From Thermoplasmata archaeon (GTDB lineage Archaea; Thermoplasmatota; Thermoplasmata; Thermoplasmatales; Thermoplasmataceae): a stretch of 20,739 bases of DNA. The position numbers and the translations under genes were made by a program. Position 1 is the first letter of the stretch. Every line of letters begins with the position of its first letter. The notes beneath the pieces were generated by a model. It had not been told where the DNA came from and ran no database searches. It worked only from the letters and a program-made list of their open reading frames with translations. Shown here one piece after another: positions 7,939 through 15,035 of this stretch. The stretch spans positions 1 through 20,739 of the forward strand of contig JAJZIN010000012.1 of assembly GCA_021810575.1 (NCBI GenBank). Reading direction: 5' to 3'.

Positions 7939-8304
7939 TTAATTGGACATCAGGCTCATTATTGCATCTGCTGGCTGACCCTCAGCTTTCTTCAAGGCCT
8001 CGATTGCCTTTTCCCTTGAAACTGACGTTTGGTCCATTACAAGTTTTATGTCTTCTTCGGGAAATTCTGATCCTTCTTTTGCTACTTCCTTTTTCTTCCC
8101 GGCTATTTCCTTCAGGGTACCAGTTATCTGGAATGATTTCTGTCCCTGAGCTTCTATTGCTACTACCTGGGGATTCTCTATAATGTAGTTTTTTTCTCCA
8201 GCTTCCATGACAACCCTTTTAACATCAGGATATTCGACCTGTTTGATTCCCATCTGTTGCATCATTCTTTTTACTTCCCTTGAATTCATTTTTCCCGGGA
8301 TCAT
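7939..8304 (-). CDS. nac: nascent polypeptide-associated complex protein (archaeal aNAC)
   Basis: A ribosome-associated homodimeric chaperone that contacts emerging chains. The 121-residue product starts MIPGKMNSREVKRMMQQMG, the basic N-terminal helix used for ribosome binding. Next comes the NAC domain (ENPQVVAIEAQGQKSFQITG, roughly residues 40-65), then a C-terminal UBA-like domain (EEDIKLVMDQTSVSREKAIEALKKAEGQPADAIMSLM). The frame is open to a TTG 42 bases further upstream, but the ATG at 8304 gives the family's normal N terminus and has a T/A-rich TATA-like box at plus positions 8325-8333. First gene of an operon with the CCA-adding enzyme; grouping two translation-maturation genes is sensible. 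Confidence 0.93.
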   Translation of the reverse strand: MIPGKMNSREVKRMMQQMGIKQVEYPDVKRVVMEAGEKNYIIENPQVVAIEAQGQKSFQITGTLKEIAGKKKEVAKEGSEFPEEDIKLVMDQTSVSREKAIEALKKAEGQPADAIMSLMSN

Positions 8305-8379
8305 GTTTGAGTAAATACTAATAAGAATAAATGATTTGGCTTTCAACTGCTTCTTGAATTTCAGAAAATCCCTTAAAGA

Positions 8380-8387
8380 TTTAAATA
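8380..8387 (+). promoter_or_regulatory. TATA box of tRNA-Phe
   Basis: TTTAAATA lies 25-32 bases before the first base of mature tRNA-Phe, the canonical archaeal distance, so transcription would begin at or very near the tRNA 5' end. Confidence 0.6.
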
Positions 8388-8411
8388 AAGTGACAGTATT
8401 CCCGTACTACA

Positions 8412-8484
8412 GCCGTGATAGCTCAGTTGGGAGAGCGCCAGACTGAAGATCTGGAGGTCGCTGGTTCAATCCCGGCTCACGGCA
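8412..8484 (+). tRNA. tRNA-Phe (anticodon GAA)
   Basis: A 73-base cloverleaf. Acceptor GCCGTGA/TCACGGC has seven perfect pairs with discriminator A. D stem is GCTC/GAGC. Anticodon stem CCAGA/TCTGG encloses loop CTGAAGA, giving GAA at 34-36. T stem GCTGG/CCGGC has one U-G pair and loop TTCAATC. No CCA is encoded. The anticodon and A73 match phenylalanine. It has its own TATA box and a downstream inverted repeat with a T run, so it looks like a single-gene unit. Confidence 0.97.
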
Positions 8485-8527
8485 CACTTCAAAAAGTTTA
8501 GTACCCTGTTGCCAAGAAGTGTTTTTT
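8484..8527 (+). terminator. inverted repeat and T6 run after tRNA-Phe
   Basis: ACACTTC (8484-8490) and GAAGTGT (8516-8522) are a perfect 7-bp inverted repeat with a 25-base loop, ending in TTTTTT (8522-8527). The T run alone is a reasonable archaeal terminator; the stem may help or be accidental. From here to the regulator stop at 8624 I see no gene. Confidence 0.45.
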
Positions 8528-8623
8528 GATTTATCATGAGTTTCTTTTGGTAATTTACTATGTGAGAAGTTGGTTATATATTATTTTGAGGATAGTTAGG
8601 GATATATCGTCAATTACTTCCGT

Positions 8624-9235
8624 TCATCGCTTTCGAATTATAAACCTGCAGGCTCCATTTCCGTCGATTTTTTTATGCACTGATTCGACATCTGCGTCAA
8701 GCAGTGCAGCAAACATTCTGTTTTCAAGTGTGCACGCTTTTCCATTCTTCATTGCAATTTTAAGTACCGGGCAGTTTAGTTCTATCAGTTCTGAAGTTGA
8801 ATCATCAATCTTCCTGATTTCAGGAAAATAATTATCCACCTTCCTGAGAGCAGCAAGCTTCAGGAGTTTGTCCTCATCCTTCACATCCCTTAGTTTTTCT
8901 CTATAGTTTGATAGAATTATTTTCTGTCTATTTTCAAGAAAAGAATTGAGTAAAACTTCGTTTCCACTTTCCAACAGATAATCCAACAGGGACTGTAACA
9001 TTTGGCTGTCTGAATTTACAAGCTGGTCTGTTTTGTTCTCTACCAGGCTGTATCTGTAGAATGGTCTCCCAACTTTTCCCTTGAAAATAGTCCTTTCAAC
9101 TATTCCCGCATTTTCAAGAATTTCTATGTGTTTCAGAACTGCCATTTTAGATAGCCCAATGCGATCAGCCATTTCCTGGATACTCAATCTGGGTTCTCTT
9201 TCAAGTAGGAGTTGAATCTCTGTTCTTGTATCCAT
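8624..9235 (-). CDS. SufR-like winged-helix regulator with C-terminal cysteine cluster
   Basis: A 203-residue transcription factor of the DeoR/ArsR-like group that includes SufR. An N-terminal winged helix (residues about 5-65: 'LSIQEMADRIGLSKMAVLKHIEILENAGIVER', wing 'GKVGRPFYRYSL') is followed by a helical linker and a C-terminal sensor region. The latter holds 'LNCPVLKIA', 'GKACTLENRMF' and 'NGACRFII'. The cysteine spacing is C-X12-C-X27-C, which fits (as I recall it) the cluster-binding cysteines of SufR homologues if the middle of four cysteines is missing; an aspartate sits in that place. Iron-sulfur sensing is therefore plausible but not shown. It diverges from an MFS transporter over a 99-base region full of inverted repeats, so autoregulation and control of the transporter are likely. 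No suf genes are in the window. Confidence 0.85.
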   Translation of the reverse strand: MDTRTEIQLLLEREPRLSIQEMADRIGLSKMAVLKHIEILENAGIVERTIFKGKVGRPFYRYSLVENKTDQLVNSDSQMLQSLLDYLLESGNEVLLNSFLENRQKIILSNYREKLRDVKDEDKLLKLAALRKVDNYFPEIRKIDDSTSELIELNCPVLKIAMKNGKACTLENRMFAALLDADVESVHKKIDGNGACRFIIRKR

Positions 9236-9334
9236 GTTTTAAGGATTACCACATATAAAATATACTTTACTTATGTTAAAGTTTGTAAACTTTATAATAT
9301 ATATTGTTTATAATTAGCTCCCTCATATTTCCCT
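9236..9334. promoter_or_regulatory. divergent promoter and candidate operator, SufR-like regulator / MFS transporter
   Basis: An 18-bp imperfect-centre palindrome TAAAGTTTGTAAACTTTA occupies 9277-9294 (8-bp arms, 2-base centre). A further ACTTTA half-site at 9264-9269 faces TAAAGT at 9277-9282, so three half-sites sit in 31 bases. A TATA-like box on the plus strand (TTTATAAT, 9307-9314) is 21-28 bases before the GTG at 9335, and one on the minus strand (ATTTTATATG, plus 9252-9261) is about 17-26 bases before the regulator ATG. The repeats lie between the two boxes, where a bound dimer would block both. Confidence 0.6.
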
Positions 9335-10564
9335 GTGATAACTCGGAATTCATATTCAGATGGAAAGGCTCTTCTAAGATTCAATCTCATAAAGGTTCTT
9401 TCACTTTCCTCCCTCGGTCCATTCCAGATATATTCGCTTCTTTACCTTAGCAGTTCGGAGACAGGAAAACTTGAACTTGGTTCAATAATGATGTTATCAA
9501 TTTTGATAGGAATATTTGCCGGACCTAAAATAGGAAGCCTGATGGATAGATATCATAGAAAGACAATACTGAATATGAATCTGCTTCTCTGGATAACTAT
9601 TTCAATCTCCGGCTCGATCATCTGGAATTCAGATGCGAAGCTCGCTCACCTGATTATTCCCGTCATATTTGTGATTATTGATCTCACGGAGGGGATATTC
9701 TTTTCCATCTTGAGGTCGATTCAACAGACCATAATTACCCATAAAAAATATGGATTGAGCAATTCGATTGCGGAGATTTCAGGTCAGCTTCCTACGGTGA
9801 TCGGCGCTTCCATTGCTATACCGGTTCTCTCTTTATTGGGACCTAGATTCTCCTTAATAATTCAGGTTCCTTTCATTATTATTAGCATGATGTTCCTCAA
9901 AGGGTTGAGGGAAAATTTCTCTCCTGCGAAAACTGGAGACACACTGAGCGAGCGAAGAGAAGGTTCCCTCACCTTCGTTCGGAAAAATTTTTCAATAGTT
10001 TTCTTTTTCTATTTACTGAACTTTACCTTTATAGTTACAACATTAGGTAATTTTCTCAAGCCTATCTTCATTGTGAATGTCCTTCATGGAAACGCAACTG
10101 GAATTTCTTTTTCAGAGATCACATATTCCGCGCTAGGAATTTCAACTGGAGCCATACTCTCTGTGTTGGGAATGAAATTCAGTCTGAAGCACGTCTATCT
10201 CTTCATGCTTATCTTTACCCTGGGATGCTTTCTTATTCCGGCTTCCACAAGTTTTGCCATGTATATTGGTTTCCAGTCCACACATGGAATTGGAAACCCT
10301 GGAAATAGGATAAGTAGAAATACCCTGATCATGAATGGCATTTCTGGTGAGTATTCTGGAAGATTCTATGCGGGAATAGAATTGTTTAGCAACATAACAA
10401 GACTCGCATTGCTTCTTGTTTTTACTGTTTCAATTGAATTTGTAGGCCCATCTGTTCTGATATCTATTACCGGAATAATTATGCTAATTGCCATTAGCCT
10501 TTCTATGATACTTTACAGGTTCAACCTGAAATTGAAAAGATTCATGATGTCGTTAGGTGTTTGA
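9335..10564 (+). CDS. MFS transporter, probable exporter
   Basis: A 409-residue integral membrane protein with about 12 hydrophobic segments in two halves. Between helices 2 and 3 the major-facilitator motif A appears as GSLMDRYHRKT (residues about 67-77). A longer charged cytoplasmic loop around residue 205 (TGDTLSERREGSL) separates the halves. The general appearance is of proton-driven drug or metabolite efflux carriers of the DHA type; the substrate is unknown. The start is GTG at 9335 with a correctly placed TATA box and no Shine-Dalgarno, hence probably leaderless. It diverges from the SufR-like regulator, so its substrate may relate to whatever that protein senses (iron or oxidant stress is a guess). 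Confidence 0.88.
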   Translation: MITRNSYSDGKALLRFNLIKVLSLSSLGPFQIYSLLYLSSSETGKLELGSIMMLSILIGIFAGPKIGSLMDRYHRKTILNMNLLLWITISISGSIIWNSDAKLAHLIIPVIFVIIDLTEGIFFSILRSIQQTIITHKKYGLSNSIAEISGQLPTVIGASIAIPVLSLLGPRFSLIIQVPFIIISMMFLKGLRENFSPAKTGDTLSERREGSLTFVRKNFSIVFFFYLLNFTFIVTTLGNFLKPIFIVNVLHGNATGISFSEITYSALGISTGAILSVLGMKFSLKHVYLFMLIFTLGCFLIPASTSFAMYIGFQSTHGIGNPGNRISRNTLIMNGISGEYSGRFYAGIELFSNITRLALLLVFTVSIEFVGPSVLISITGIIMLIAISLSMILYRFNLKLKRFMMSLGV

Positions 10565-10609
10565 ATGAGGCAGTAAAACTTCAATTATCCATCATGAAGA
10601 TAAACTGAG

Positions 10610-10880
10610 AATCAAGGATATCTGAAAACATTGAATCTGAAATAATCCGAATCTCAGCAGAAAGAATAGCATATTGATACAGAAGGATATGGCCATTCTC
10701 TTTATTTCAGGAATTCACGTGAACATAAAAACCTTAGGAAGGAACATGAGGGGAAACGGCCTTGCAATGCCATATGCAAAACTCGTGGACTATACAAGAC
10801 AATGACCTCGACAAGCATGTTTCTACACATAATAAAGCAAGGTGGTAAAGTAAAATGTGTGATATTTAGAACCTAGATAA
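10610..10880 (+). pseudogene. decayed IS3-family transposase (OrfB N-terminal part)
   Basis: The 336 bases between the MFS gene and the surface protein hold no intact gene but a recognisable coding fossil. In one frame (10630-10692) the translation reads ENIESEIIRISAERIAY, stop, YRRIW, matching the IS3 OrfB pattern 'I..I..ER..YGYRRIW'. The frame then shifts by one base at about 10692 and continues AILFISGIHVNIKTLGRNM, then RGNGLAMPYAKLVDYTRQ, stop at 10803, like 'L...G..VN.KTV.R.MR.NGL..PY'. A third piece, DLDKHVSTHNKARW, follows in the first frame from 10804. Two or more stops and frameshifts show it is dead. I see no terminal inverted repeats or target duplication, and the catalytic DDE half is absent. 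The family call is by pattern memory. Confidence 0.55.
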
Positions 10881-10887
10881 ATAAGAT

Positions 10888-10906
10888 AAAAAAAATGAAT
10901 TCATTT
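10888..10906 (-). terminator. palindrome and T8 run ending the surface-protein gene
   Basis: On the minus strand a run of eight T (plus 10888-10895) comes just after the stop codon. It overlaps a 14-bp perfect palindrome AAATGAATTCATTT (10893-10906) that includes the stop. The T run fits archaeal termination; the palindrome has no loop space and is probably incidental. Confidence 0.45.
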
Positions 10907-13387
10907 CCTCTTGCCTTTCCTGTACAAAACTGTAATCCCGGCTATTTCTGCAAATATTACGATTAAAACGATTATTGGATACAGATCAATTATTGAAAAA
11001 CTATTTCTTTGAGAGGGAAAGGGGACAAATGTTACAATTTTCTTCAGATTTTTTCCATTAATAACAACATATAAAAACTGAGTTTTATTGTAATAGCCTG
11101 TAGGGCTTATAATTGCGAAGGTATATGAGCCATTCGTCAAATAAACGGTTATGTTTAAGGGTGACGTAGCATTTTCAATTTCTGATTTATTTCGTATATA
11201 CCACCTTAATCCCTTGGGTAAACCTGACCCACTTATTTCTAATTTATAGGTCTGCTTATGAAACCCAGCCCCAATGAAAATTGATTCTCCCTTAATGCTA
11301 ATTGTCCCATATTCTGAGTGATATATCTTGTCCACAGTAGTAACAGAATAGGAGTATGTCCCATTTTTAAGGTTGATTGCATAAAATGATGTTTCAATAG
11401 GCCCAGACCTTATGCCATTTGACAAATTTACAAACCACGTTGTTCCATCAGGTAAACAAGTCTCGTCGATAGTTAATCTTGATTTGCTGTAATGGGTCAC
11501 TGTCGCAGATGTCAACGTATATGTATTGGCAAGGTATCCGTTTCCAGTTTGTCCATCATACATTGTGATGGTTCCACTTAACTGGAAATATTCCTTACCG
11601 TTTTGTTTAATAAAGTCTATATTGTAGCCTGCAAATGCCGTTATTTGATAGGTAGACTTATTGCCCTCAAATTCATTTCTACAGAGTTCAACCGTTCCAT
11701 AGGTTGACGTATGGTGTATGTGCACGAGACTTATTGCAACGGTATTACGAGATAGTCCTGTGAACTCATTGCAATATATCATTGATATTCCAGATCTCTG
11801 GTATTCATCTATCTCCATATTTGGTGCAGCTATTCTGGCACCCTGATTTGCCACTCCTGTTACATTGAAGAGATTATTATGCACACTACTGTATGCGCCT
11901 AATATAAAACTGGCATGCTGTACCCTATTCTTGTATACAGTGCCGAGGCAACCCTTGAAAGTGTTGTATTTTACCGTTACATTTGTAAGAAGATTTCCAT
12001 ATTCTCCTGATGTTATATATGTATTTCCTCCCCCCTGCTTAATATTTTTGGCAATTATATTTTCCAGATGAATATCTGAATAGTAATGAAATGTATTATT
12101 TGAGATGACTGAATTTCTCAGTGAGACGTGATGCCCGTGAAACATATCGATAAATGCTGTCCAGAATAACTGTTCAGTAAACAAATTATTTTCTATATAT
12201 GTGCGACCTGTGCCATAGAGCTCAATGCCCTGAAGCCCGGAGAAATCATTATTTTTCATAACTACTGGAAAGAGAGAATTATTTAGGTTCGTTGATCCAC
12301 GGTATCTTCTAGGATTCTGCCCAAGCGAGTAATTGACTATTTTATCAACCTTCTTATGGTTTGACCACAAAGATGATGGTATTGTAAAGTTATAATAATC
12401 GTTGAAATATCTAGAATATATAAAAGGGAATAGACCCGCATGAGAATGCTTGCCTGAATGGACTATCCTGTCAAAGGAGAGGTTGACATTCTCTTCACGT
12501 AACTGTGATTTTCCCATTAAGTCATTGTAAACATATTTGGCATCGTATGAAATTGTAGAATGACTGATATTCATTAATCTACGGTTGCTATTGAAATGGC
12601 CGTGAACACCTTCAAAATAAGAGTACTCTATTCTCGCATGACCTTTACCCGCTGAAATCAATATTCCTTTTTCTCCACTGCCATTCATATAAGCAAATTT
12701 GGAATTAGTCACAGTTCCATTTATACCAAGGATAGCATTGCCCTTAAATGTGTCATATTTTCCATTCAATATATCTATTGAAACATAACCACATATGAAT
12801 GAATTGTTAAGGTAGTTTGCATATATTGGGTCTTCATAGTCGTAACTAGGCATTTTGTAACCCCTTATTACATCGCCTGAAAGGATGAGTTGTCCCATTG
12901 AATAATTGTTATATGCCTTGTGAAATACCTTTCTATTAGCCTTAAAATACATTTGTTCACTTAAAATGTCATGATACAATGTCAGAACAGCCCCATGCTT
13001 GATCTCTATGCTGTACCCGATAAAGTATCGACTGGAGATATTTATCGTCCTGTTTACAATAAGTGTACCTTTGTGGATGAAATAAATTGAACCATCACTA
13101 CCAGCTAGTTGTGAACTACTGCTAAATGGTATCATTTTTAGGTTCGTTCCATTTTTCATTCTGTTTCCAATTTGATATATTGGCACCGTGACTCCTGAAT
13201 TTCTAGCGCCTATTTGATGTCTAAAATTTAAATTAACTCCTGTTTCTTGTGAAAATGTATTGGAAGTGTGAATTGAATGGGGTTGCAATGACCCGTAGCC
13301 CGAAACAGTTATAAAACCAGAAAAAAACATAAGACACGCAAATAGAACTGCAATCAGAGTTATATATTTCATTCCTGATTTTCCCAT
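10901..13387 (-). CDS. secreted beta-helix surface protein with C-terminal membrane anchor
   Basis: This 828-residue protein is exported. It has a basic N terminus and hydrophobic core (residues about 7-29, signal peptide or signal anchor), a long extracellular part, and a C-terminal helix (about 800-820) followed by YRKGKRK, the usual positive-inside anchor. Residues about 100-600 are rich in short strands with recurring Asn, 'NNTF', 'NSVISNN', 'ENNLF' and 'HNNLF' turns, the signature of a right-handed parallel beta-helix (pectate-lyase-like, NosD-like). Two repeats near residues 635-790 carry 'CLPDGTTWFVNLSNG...NGTYSYSV' and 'GLPKGLRWYIRN...NGSYTFAI', the 'GLP.G..W...NGTYS' module frequent in Thermoplasmatales exported proteins. 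About twenty N-X-S/T sequons suggest heavy glycosylation. No catalytic residues are recognisable. It could bind or cleave polysaccharide or be a cell-wall-less cell's coat component. ATG at 13387 has an AT-rich TATA tract; M6 is an alternative start. Confidence 0.87.
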   Translation of the reverse strand: MGKSGMKYITLIAVLFACLMFFSGFITVSGYGSLQPHSIHTSNTFSQETGVNLNFRHQIGARNSGVTVPIYQIGNRMKNGTNLKMIPFSSSSQLAGSDGSIYFIHKGTLIVNRTINISSRYFIGYSIEIKHGAVLTLYHDILSEQMYFKANRKVFHKAYNNYSMGQLILSGDVIRGYKMPSYDYEDPIYANYLNNSFICGYVSIDILNGKYDTFKGNAILGINGTVTNSKFAYMNGSGEKGILISAGKGHARIEYSYFEGVHGHFNSNRRLMNISHSTISYDAKYVYNDLMGKSQLREENVNLSFDRIVHSGKHSHAGLFPFIYSRYFNDYYNFTIPSSLWSNHKKVDKIVNYSLGQNPRRYRGSTNLNNSLFPVVMKNNDFSGLQGIELYGTGRTYIENNLFTEQLFWTAFIDMFHGHHVSLRNSVISNNTFHYYSDIHLENIIAKNIKQGGGNTYITSGEYGNLLTNVTVKYNTFKGCLGTVYKNRVQHASFILGAYSSVHNNLFNVTGVANQGARIAAPNMEIDEYQRSGISMIYCNEFTGLSRNTVAISLVHIHHTSTYGTVELCRNEFEGNKSTYQITAFAGYNIDFIKQNGKEYFQLSGTITMYDGQTGNGYLANTYTLTSATVTHYSKSRLTIDETCLPDGTTWFVNLSNGIRSGPIETSFYAINLKNGTYSYSVTTVDKIYHSEYGTISIKGESIFIGAGFHKQTYKLEISGSGLPKGLRWYIRNKSEIENATSPLNITVYLTNGSYTFAIISPTGYYNKTQFLYVVINGKNLKKIVTFVPFPSQRNSFSIIDLYPIIVLIVIFAEIAGITVLYRKGKRK

Positions 13388-13487
13388 AATGCATTTACTA
13401 TATATATATTTCGTATTTAATACTAAGAGAAACGGGACACTCTGCTGTAAATTTTTTAGATATAGAAAAATGTGAAAATGCTTATGC

Positions 13488-13784
13488 TTAAATAAACTGC
13501 AACCAGAGCATTATGGGATCATCCTCTCCTTCCAGCTGGGTTTCTGTTTCTCCTATGGAGCTGATTGTCCGGAATGAGAGGAAATATATCTTTCCATCCT
13601 CTTTTATGCCCTTCATGATGTGTTCAACTGGCTGACCGTTTGGAAGATGGGCCTGTGCTTCTGGCATTTCCGGGGAAAACCTGAGTTCTACAGTATTATC
13701 CTTATTCTCAAAAAGGTTATATGATCTGTTCTGTAAAATGTACTCCTTAAGCTTCTTCTCCTCTACCCATGGTTTATCCAACAT
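13488..13784 (-). CDS. small acidic hypothetical protein
   Basis: I do not recognise this 98-residue protein. It is soluble, without cysteines, signal peptide or membrane helix. It reads as an alpha/beta domain: a charged helix 'PWVEEKKLKEYILQN', then strands 'TVELRFSPEM', 'GKIYFLSFRTIS' and 'PIMLWLQFI', with an acidic loop 'ETQLEGEDD'. The frame is open to a GTG at 13790, but the ATG at 13784 has a T-rich TATA-like stretch (on the minus strand about 21-28 bases upstream), so I start there. It lies between the surface protein and deoxyhypusine synthase, all on the minus strand but separated by 100-130 bases each, so it seems to have its own promoter. The clean long frame and promoter support a real gene; function unknown. 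Confidence 0.65.
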   Translation of the reverse strand: MLDKPWVEEKKLKEYILQNRSYNLFENKDNTVELRFSPEMPEAQAHLPNGQPVEHIMKGIKEDGKIYFLSFRTISSIGETETQLEGEDDPIMLWLQFI

Positions 13785-13915
13785 GATCACGAATCATATG
13801 ATGTTAAAAAAATGTTGTTAATAAAAGATGTCATTCGCCTTTGACTCAATTTATTCTAAAACTGATACACTGGCTGGTAGATGTGTATTCCAGATGGTTT
13901 ATACTGAGAATTATC

Positions 13916-14854
13916 CTACAGTAATGGCCCCACCAGTAAGGGCAATAAAGCAGTAATATCCCCATAAACGTTTACAAACCTGGCATCTGGCTTTACCTTT
14001 TTCCATGATATGGCTTCCTCAAGTTTAGCTCCGGATAGGGATCCATCATATTCCTGAGCGGTTGTAATGTAGATTGCAGAGTCAAGGCCACCCCTGAACT
14101 GGTTCCACCATATGGTGTGATGCTTTGAAATCCCTCCACCGATCATGAGCGCCCCTGTCTTCTTTGCATCAAAGATTATGTCGGATAGATCGTGTTCATC
14201 CTGGAGAACATCAATCATGAAGTCGGGATTCATTTCCTTGAAAGACCATAGCTGGGAACCGAAGGAACCATCGGTTATTCCTGGAACAAAGATCGGAATA
14301 TGATTTTTAGCCGCATTATAAAGTATGGAGTCGTCATTTTTTATCGCGCTTCCGATTTTTTCTATGAGTTTCCATGTAGTCCACTTCTTATTCTCTCCAT
14401 ATAACTTCTCGAGCTCTTTCTGCATGAACTCTTCCATGATCTCCCCGTAGCTCTCATCTGGAATTACAACACTTCCAAGCCTGTTTATTCCAAGGTCTTT
14501 CAGTTCCCTGTCGTTATAGTCGAATGAACCGCAATAATAATCCCTGAAAGACCTGGCTATGTCGTGATCAAGTGTTCCACATGTTGTAATTATTACATCA
14601 ACCATCTTTCTCTTGACCATTTCGTTGATTATTCCCCTTGTGCCGGTAGATATTATGTCCGCTGGGAATGAAAGGAATGTTGTGTTTTCCTCTTCAACCA
14701 TTTCCTTCAGAATCTCGTAAGCCACACCGATTTTTGATGATGTGAAACCTCCAGATTCCAGAAACTGCGAAATCAGTTCACCAAGTGTTGTGTTTTTTGT
14801 TATTTTTTCATCCTTTACAGGTTTGTTCAATATTTTTTTCCTTTCTGGCAACAT
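13916..14854 (-). CDS. dys: deoxyhypusine synthase
   Basis: The enzyme transfers the aminobutyl group of spermidine to a lysine of aIF5A, using NAD, in the first step of hypusine formation. The 312 residues match archaeal members. Visible family features are the NAD-binding segments 'FPADIISTGTRG' (63-74) and 'TTCGTLDHDIARSF' (90-103), 'PIFVPGITDGSFGSQLW' (187-203), the active-site lysine in GGGISKHHTIWWNQ (Lys244), and 'AQEYDGSLSGAKLEEAISWKK' (266-286). The ATG at 14854 is preceded by TGTATTA about 19-25 bases upstream as a weak TATA-like box. It diverges from the MFS transporter at 15036. aIF5A itself is not in the window. Assignment secure. Confidence 0.95.
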   Translation of the reverse strand: MLPERKKILNKPVKDEKITKNTTLGELISQFLESGGFTSSKIGVAYEILKEMVEEENTTFLSFPADIISTGTRGIINEMVKRKMVDVIITTCGTLDHDIARSFRDYYCGSFDYNDRELKDLGINRLGSVVIPDESYGEIMEEFMQKELEKLYGENKKWTTWKLIEKIGSAIKNDDSILYNAAKNHIPIFVPGITDGSFGSQLWSFKEMNPDFMIDVLQDEHDLSDIIFDAKKTGALMIGGGISKHHTIWWNQFRGGLDSAIYITTAQEYDGSLSGAKLEEAISWKKVKPDARFVNVYGDITALLPLLVGPLL

Positions 14855-15035
14855 GATGAGTGATTGAGTTCTAATACAGGTATTTTACCTTTCTTTGTTA
14901 CTGACTTATCATACAATATAATATTCTGTAGAAAGAGCACCCTGTGTATCCGTGAGGAGAAATGCCTCAGACTAACCTCATAATATATTATTACTTCATG
15001 TTTATTAGGGATCAAATAATCATGAAATTGGATTT
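14855..15035. promoter_or_regulatory. divergent intergenic region, dys / MFS transporter
   Basis: These 181 bases contain no convincing gene. There is a 12-bp perfect palindrome ATAATATATTAT at 14980-14991 and a small inverted repeat TGAGG/CCTCA at 14953-14969 (7-base loop). TTTATTA at 15001-15007 is the likeliest TATA box for the plus-strand transporter, giving a short leader. A five-codon frame, ATG at 15022, ends in TGA overlapping the transporter ATG (see findings). Confidence 0.4.

Noticed and set aside
8526..8831. A 101-codon plus-strand frame after tRNA-Phe
   Set aside because: Most of it is antisense to the SufR-like regulator, whose conserved cysteine region it overlaps.
14827..15015. 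A 62-codon minus-strand frame upstream of deoxyhypusine synthase
   Set aside because: It overlaps the divergent promoter region and the dys start, has no family resemblance and odd composition.
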